Shown: positions 61,605 to 64,000 of the stretch, piece by piece
Numbering within the stretch: position 1 is the stretch's first letter
Layout of the letters: each line of letters opens with the position of its first letter
From: Caloramator mitchellensis
GTDB taxonomy: Bacteria; Bacillota; Clostridia; Clostridiales; Caloramatoraceae
Assembly: GCF_001440545.1 (NCBI RefSeq)
Contig: NZ_LKHP01000002.1
Location: forward strand, 124,001 to 188,000
Direction: 5' to 3'
DNA: 64,000 bases
Notes under the pieces: model-generated
What the model was told of the DNA's origin: nothing
The model's input: only the letters and a program-made list of their open reading frames with translations
Database searches by the model: none
Translations under genes and position numbers: made by a program

Positions 61605-61801
61605 GTTTATTCTCCCCTCATATAGATTAATTTAATTATGTATATTATATTAAATTTTTGGAAATGATGAAATACCTTTAATGCACTTAAATAATACTTT
61701 ACTATATTTACATAACAAAAAAACTATCATATAATTTATTAGATGATAAATGGCAGGTGACTACAGTAAATTTTTTATAGTTAACTTTAGGGGGGAGAGA
61801 T

Positions 61802-62176
61802 ATGTTCTTCGTTGGAATATTAGGAGTTGAAACAAAGGAAGAAGTTATTAAGGACATATATAATACAATCTGCAAATCGTGTGGAAGAATATCAACTTAT
61901 AGACTTATGTGTCAGTATAATTTTTTTCACTTATTCTTTATACCAATATATAAATGGAATAAAAAGTATTATCTTGTTTCGCGTTGTTGCGATGCTGTCT
62001 TTGAAATTTCAGAAGAATATGCTTCAAGGCTTCAAAAAGAAAAAGATTCAGTAATTGATGATTCAAAACTTAATGAAGTCAAATATGGATACAACAGGTT
62101 CTTATGTCCGAATTGTAAATCTGTATTATATGACGACTTCAACTATTGTCCACACTGCGGAGCTAGACTTAAATAA
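61802..62176 (+). CDS. Zinc-ribbon protein
   Basis: 124 residues with two Cys4-type knuckle sets: CKSCGRISTYRLMC and RCCDAV in the N-terminal half, and a C-terminal zinc ribbon CPNCKSVLYDDFNYCPHCGARLK cut as CPNC...CPHCGARLK. The hydrophobic stretch FFHLFFIPIYKWNKKYY suggests membrane association, as in small zinc-ribbon membrane-linked proteins. No function known. AGGGGGGAG before ATG. Followed 56 bp later by a small membrane protein. Confidence 0.85.
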   Translation: MFFVGILGVETKEEVIKDIYNTICKSCGRISTYRLMCQYNFFHLFFIPIYKWNKKYYLVSRCCDAVFEISEEYASRLQKEKDSVIDDSKLNEVKYGYNRFLCPNCKSVLYDDFNYCPHCGARLK

Positions 62177-62232
62177 TTTGTATCCCCTATTAATAATCTG
62201 ACATATATTAATGTTAGAAGGGGGGAACGTCT

Positions 62233-62511
62233 ATGGTATTTTTAGGTATTGGACTATTCATAATCATCATCATTGCCTATTACTATATCAATAAAGAATA
62301 TGCCAAAAAACTTACACTTGAGTTTATGTTCTACGTTGAAAAAAAGGCCGAGGAATTAGCAATAAATGAAGGCAAGCAAAAATTTGAATGGGTAGTTTCG
62401 CAATACGATAAACTGCCTGTTTTCATTAAACTAATTATCAGTAAAGATAAATTTAGAGAGATTATACAGCAATTGTTTGATGAAGCTGTTTCAAAAATGA
62501 GCTCAAACTAG
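62233..62511 (+). CDS. Small one-helix protein, holin-LLH-like
   Basis: 92 residues: one N-terminal membrane helix (LGIGLFIIIIIAYYYI) and a helical cytoplasmic part with AEELAINEGKQKFEWVVSQY and KFREIIQQLFDEAVSKM. This layout matches phage-holin superfamily 6 (LLH) proteins, which also occur as chromosomal genes without phage neighbours, as here. Not a prophage by itself. AAGGGGGG before the ATG. Confidence 0.6.
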   Translation: MVFLGIGLFIIIIIAYYYINKEYAKKLTLEFMFYVEKKAEELAINEGKQKFEWVVSQYDKLPVFIKLIISKDKFREIIQQLFDEAVSKMSSN

Positions 62512-62520
62512 CCAATTTTA

Positions 62521-62565
62521 TATAAACAAATCTCCAGGCATATGTTGCTTGGAGATTTGTTTATA
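62521..62565 (+). terminator. Long hairpin after the holin-like gene
   Basis: Perfect 16-bp stem TATAAACAAATCTCCA / TGGAGATTTGTTTATA with 13-base loop. The T-run lies within the stem's distal arm (TTTGTTTATA). Confidence 0.8.
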
Positions 62566-62623
62566 ATGTCATAAATTAGGTATTGCATTTTATAAATAAT
62601 CATTATATAATATATATTGTCTT

Positions 62624-62699
62624 AGGGGTATAGCTCAATTGGTAGAGTAGCGGTCTCCAAAACCGTTGGTTGGGGGTTCGAGTCCCTCTGCCCCTGCCA
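62624..62699 (+). tRNA. tRNA-Trp (anticodon CCA)
   Basis: 76 nt with encoded CCA. Acceptor AGGGGTA/TGCCCCT, anticodon loop CTCCAAA with CCA at 62657-62659, T-loop GTTCGAG, discriminator G as expected for Trp. Confidence 0.97.
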
Positions 62700-62737
62700 C
62701 TTTTAAAAATAAAAACGGACTAAAAACGGACTAAATT

Positions 62738-62764
62738 AAGCTCTGGAATTTTCCAGAGCTTTTT
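62738..62764 (+). terminator. Terminator of tRNA-Trp (shared with dhaM end)
   Basis: AAGCTCTGGAA / TTCCAGAGCTT stem with two-base loop centre, then T5. It is convergent with dhaM, whose stop codon lies in the T-run. Between tRNA and hairpin are two direct copies of AAAAACGGACTA. Confidence 0.85.
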
Positions 62765-63149
62765 AATATTTATTTAGTTTATAGGCCTTTAAAGTATCCA
62801 AAACTTCTTGTATAGATTTACCGCTGCTAATCTCTATTGCCGCAACTATCGCACCTTCTACTAAGGGAGCATCAACAATATGAATTTTACTTCTTTTATA
62901 TTCTTCCATATTTTCAATTGCAACTTCAGCTGTCATTACGCTGCTTCCCAAATCAAATAATATTATTACGCCATCATCCGAGTAGACACTTTCAATAGCA
63001 CAGATAATTTTCTCAAGACTGCTGCCCAACCTACCATCGACAGTTCCACCCGCAAAAGAAACCGGGACATCCTGTGCCATTTCGCGGGTTAACTCTGCTG
63101 CCCCTTCAGCTAATTTTTCACTATGGGAAATAATCGCCAAACCTATCAT
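62763..63149 (-). CDS. dhaM: PTS-dependent dihydroxyacetone kinase, phosphotransfer subunit DhaM
   Basis: 128 residues, EIIA-mannose-like fold. Passes phosphate from HPr to the ADP bound by DhaL. Active His in LAIISHSEKLAEG (H9), FAGGTVDGRLGSS, and FDLGSSVMTAEVAIE. Only the EIIA-like part, without the HPr/EI-like extension of the E. coli protein, as is usual in firmicutes. One base after dhaL; GAGGGAA ribosome site. Confidence 0.95.
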   Translation of the reverse strand: MIGLAIISHSEKLAEGAAELTREMAQDVPVSFAGGTVDGRLGSSLEKIICAIESVYSDDGVIILFDLGSSVMTAEVAIENMEEYKRSKIHIVDAPLVEGAIVAAIEISSGKSIQEVLDTLKAYKLNKY

Positions 63150-63150
63150 A

Positions 63151-63798
63151 TTATTTTCCCTCTAAAATATTTTTTACTTCTTCATATATGCAGTCTAATA
63201 TAATATAACTTGAAGTAGCACCAGCATCCTGATGTCCAATGCTTCTTTCTCCCAAATAACTAGCCCTACCCTTTGTAGCTGCAATTTCCTTTGTAAAATG
63301 CATCCCACTAAGTGCGGCATTCTTAGCCCTTTCAAGTGCTGAAATAGCACCAAATCCTTCATCTATAGCATTCTTAAGTTCATTTAAAGCAGGCTCAATT
63401 GCATCTACCATAGTCTTTTCACCTACAGTTGCTTTTCCCCTTAGTTTTATTCCCGAAAGCGCTTCATATAACATTTTATAAAAGTCGTTTATATCTATTT
63501 CTGTTTTTCCTATCATAGCCTGTCCAGACTTCATAAATGCTGTCCCATAAAGCGGGCCTGAAGCACCTCCTACATTTGAGACCAGCGCCATACCAACTAT
63601 TTTCATTGTTTCTCCTATATCCTTTACTTGAGTATTCCTTAGTTTTTCAACTGCTGCTCTAAAACCCTTGCTCAAATTTATTCCATGATCGCCATCTCCA
63701 ATCGCAGCATCGAGTTCAGTTAAATACTGTTTGTTTTCTTCAATTTTATCTCCAATTTTATAAATAATTCTTAAGGTTTGTTCTACATTGAGGCTCAT
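63151..63798 (-). CDS. dhaL: Dihydroxyacetone kinase subunit DhaL
   Basis: 215 residues. ADP-binding subunit that phosphorylates DHA held by DhaK. Seen: ELDAAIGDGDHGINLSKGF with the Asp Mg ligands, NVGGASGPLYGTAF, and ERSIGHQDAGATSSYIIL. Order dhaK-dhaL-dhaM on the minus strand with gaps of 21 and 1 bp. ATG after GAAGGTG. Confidence 0.96.
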   Translation of the reverse strand: MSLNVEQTLRIIYKIGDKIEENKQYLTELDAAIGDGDHGINLSKGFRAAVEKLRNTQVKDIGETMKIVGMALVSNVGGASGPLYGTAFMKSGQAMIGKTEIDINDFYKMLYEALSGIKLRGKATVGEKTMVDAIEPALNELKNAIDEGFGAISALERAKNAALSGMHFTKEIAATKGRASYLGERSIGHQDAGATSSYIILDCIYEEVKNILEGK

Positions 63799-63819
63799 AC
63801 CTTGTCACCTTCTTGTTTT

Positions 63820-64000
63820 TTATAAAACTTTAAGTGCTGGTGTATCAGCCTTAGCATCTAAAAGTTCCTTTAGTTCATCATCAAGTTTTAATATAGAAAT
63901 CGAAAATCCTGCCATCTCGAGTGAAGTCATAAATTCACCAACAAATGTTCTATATACTCTAACTCCTCTTGTTTTCAAAATCTCATCTACTTTTCTATTT
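63820..64000 (-). CDS. dhaK: Dihydroxyacetone kinase subunit DhaK, 3' end (window edge)
   Basis: The last about 60 residues are inside the window: RGVRVYRTFVGEFMTSLEM, AGFSISILKLDDELKELLDA and the end DTPALKVL. This matches the C-terminus of DhaK, which binds DHA covalently through a His outside the window. 21 bp before dhaL; the intergenic part carries the dhaL ribosome site. Confidence 0.93.
   Translation of the reverse strand, partial: NRKVDEILKTRGVRVYRTFVGEFMTSLEMAGFSISILKLDDELKELLDAKADTPALKVL

Noticed and set aside
62233-62511. Prophage remnant
   Set aside because: Only one holin-like small gene is present, with no integrase, structural or lysis genes nearby.

Overview
The window is AT-rich DNA from a low-GC, endospore-forming anaerobic firmicute. 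Evidence for the Clostridia includes a Rex redox repressor, a HrcA/CIRCE-type groESL operon, an arginine deiminase operon, PTS-type dihydroxyacetone kinase, a cysteine desulfurase-ThiI pair, strong GGAGG-type ribosome binding sites and frequent TTG starts. The gene mix (glycosidases, two oligosaccharide ABC operons, SH3b cell-wall proteins) would fit the Caloramator/Fervidicella side of the Clostridiaceae, but that placement is inference.

Layout. 1-6.7 kb: the 5' part of an Nramp metal importer, then a possible spore-surface cluster. It holds a DUF346 propeller lectin facing a ferritin-like DUF2935-type protein, a Met-Pro-rich small protein and a 1212-residue six-cupredoxin multicopper oxidase whose copper motifs lie in the permuted order known from the Mn oxidase MnxG. 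6.7-14.7 kb: groEL-groES, an unknown propeller-plus-membrane protein, 8-oxoguanine glycosylase, an SH3b/GH18 exoprotein and rex. 14.8-25 kb: an ABC-F ATPase, a MEDS-GAF hybrid histidine kinase preceded by a DnaA-box cluster, tsaD, a candidate C-rich small RNA, and iscS-thiI-nitroreductase with two accessory genes.

25-31 kb: a maltose/maltodextrin operon (malE-malF-malG-GH13 glucosidase). 30.7-36 kb: secreted alkaline phosphatase and a double 5'-nucleotidase. 36-39.4 kb: MoxR-DUF58-membrane protein. 39.5-52 kb: a second oligosaccharide locus (LacI regulator, two GH43, one GH2, a CUT1 ABC importer) followed by galK-galT and an aldose-binding-like protein; the importer and gal operons share a nearly identical palindromic operator. 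52-56 kb: an orphan Cache protein and arcA-arcB-arcC. 56.6-64 kb: DUF1576 membrane protein, MATE exporter, PepD-type dipeptidase, small proteins, tRNA-Trp and dhaKLM (dhaK cut by the window end).

How the genes work together. Both sugar loci import short glycans and hydrolyse them inside the cell. Neither encodes an ABC ATPase, so a shared ATPase elsewhere is implied. Galactose released by the second locus could enter the Leloir pathway through galK/galT. Short palindromic REP-like elements sit exactly at the stop codons of four genes, and one copy lies inside the start of ogg. No CRISPR array, rRNA operon, insertion sequence or prophage was seen.
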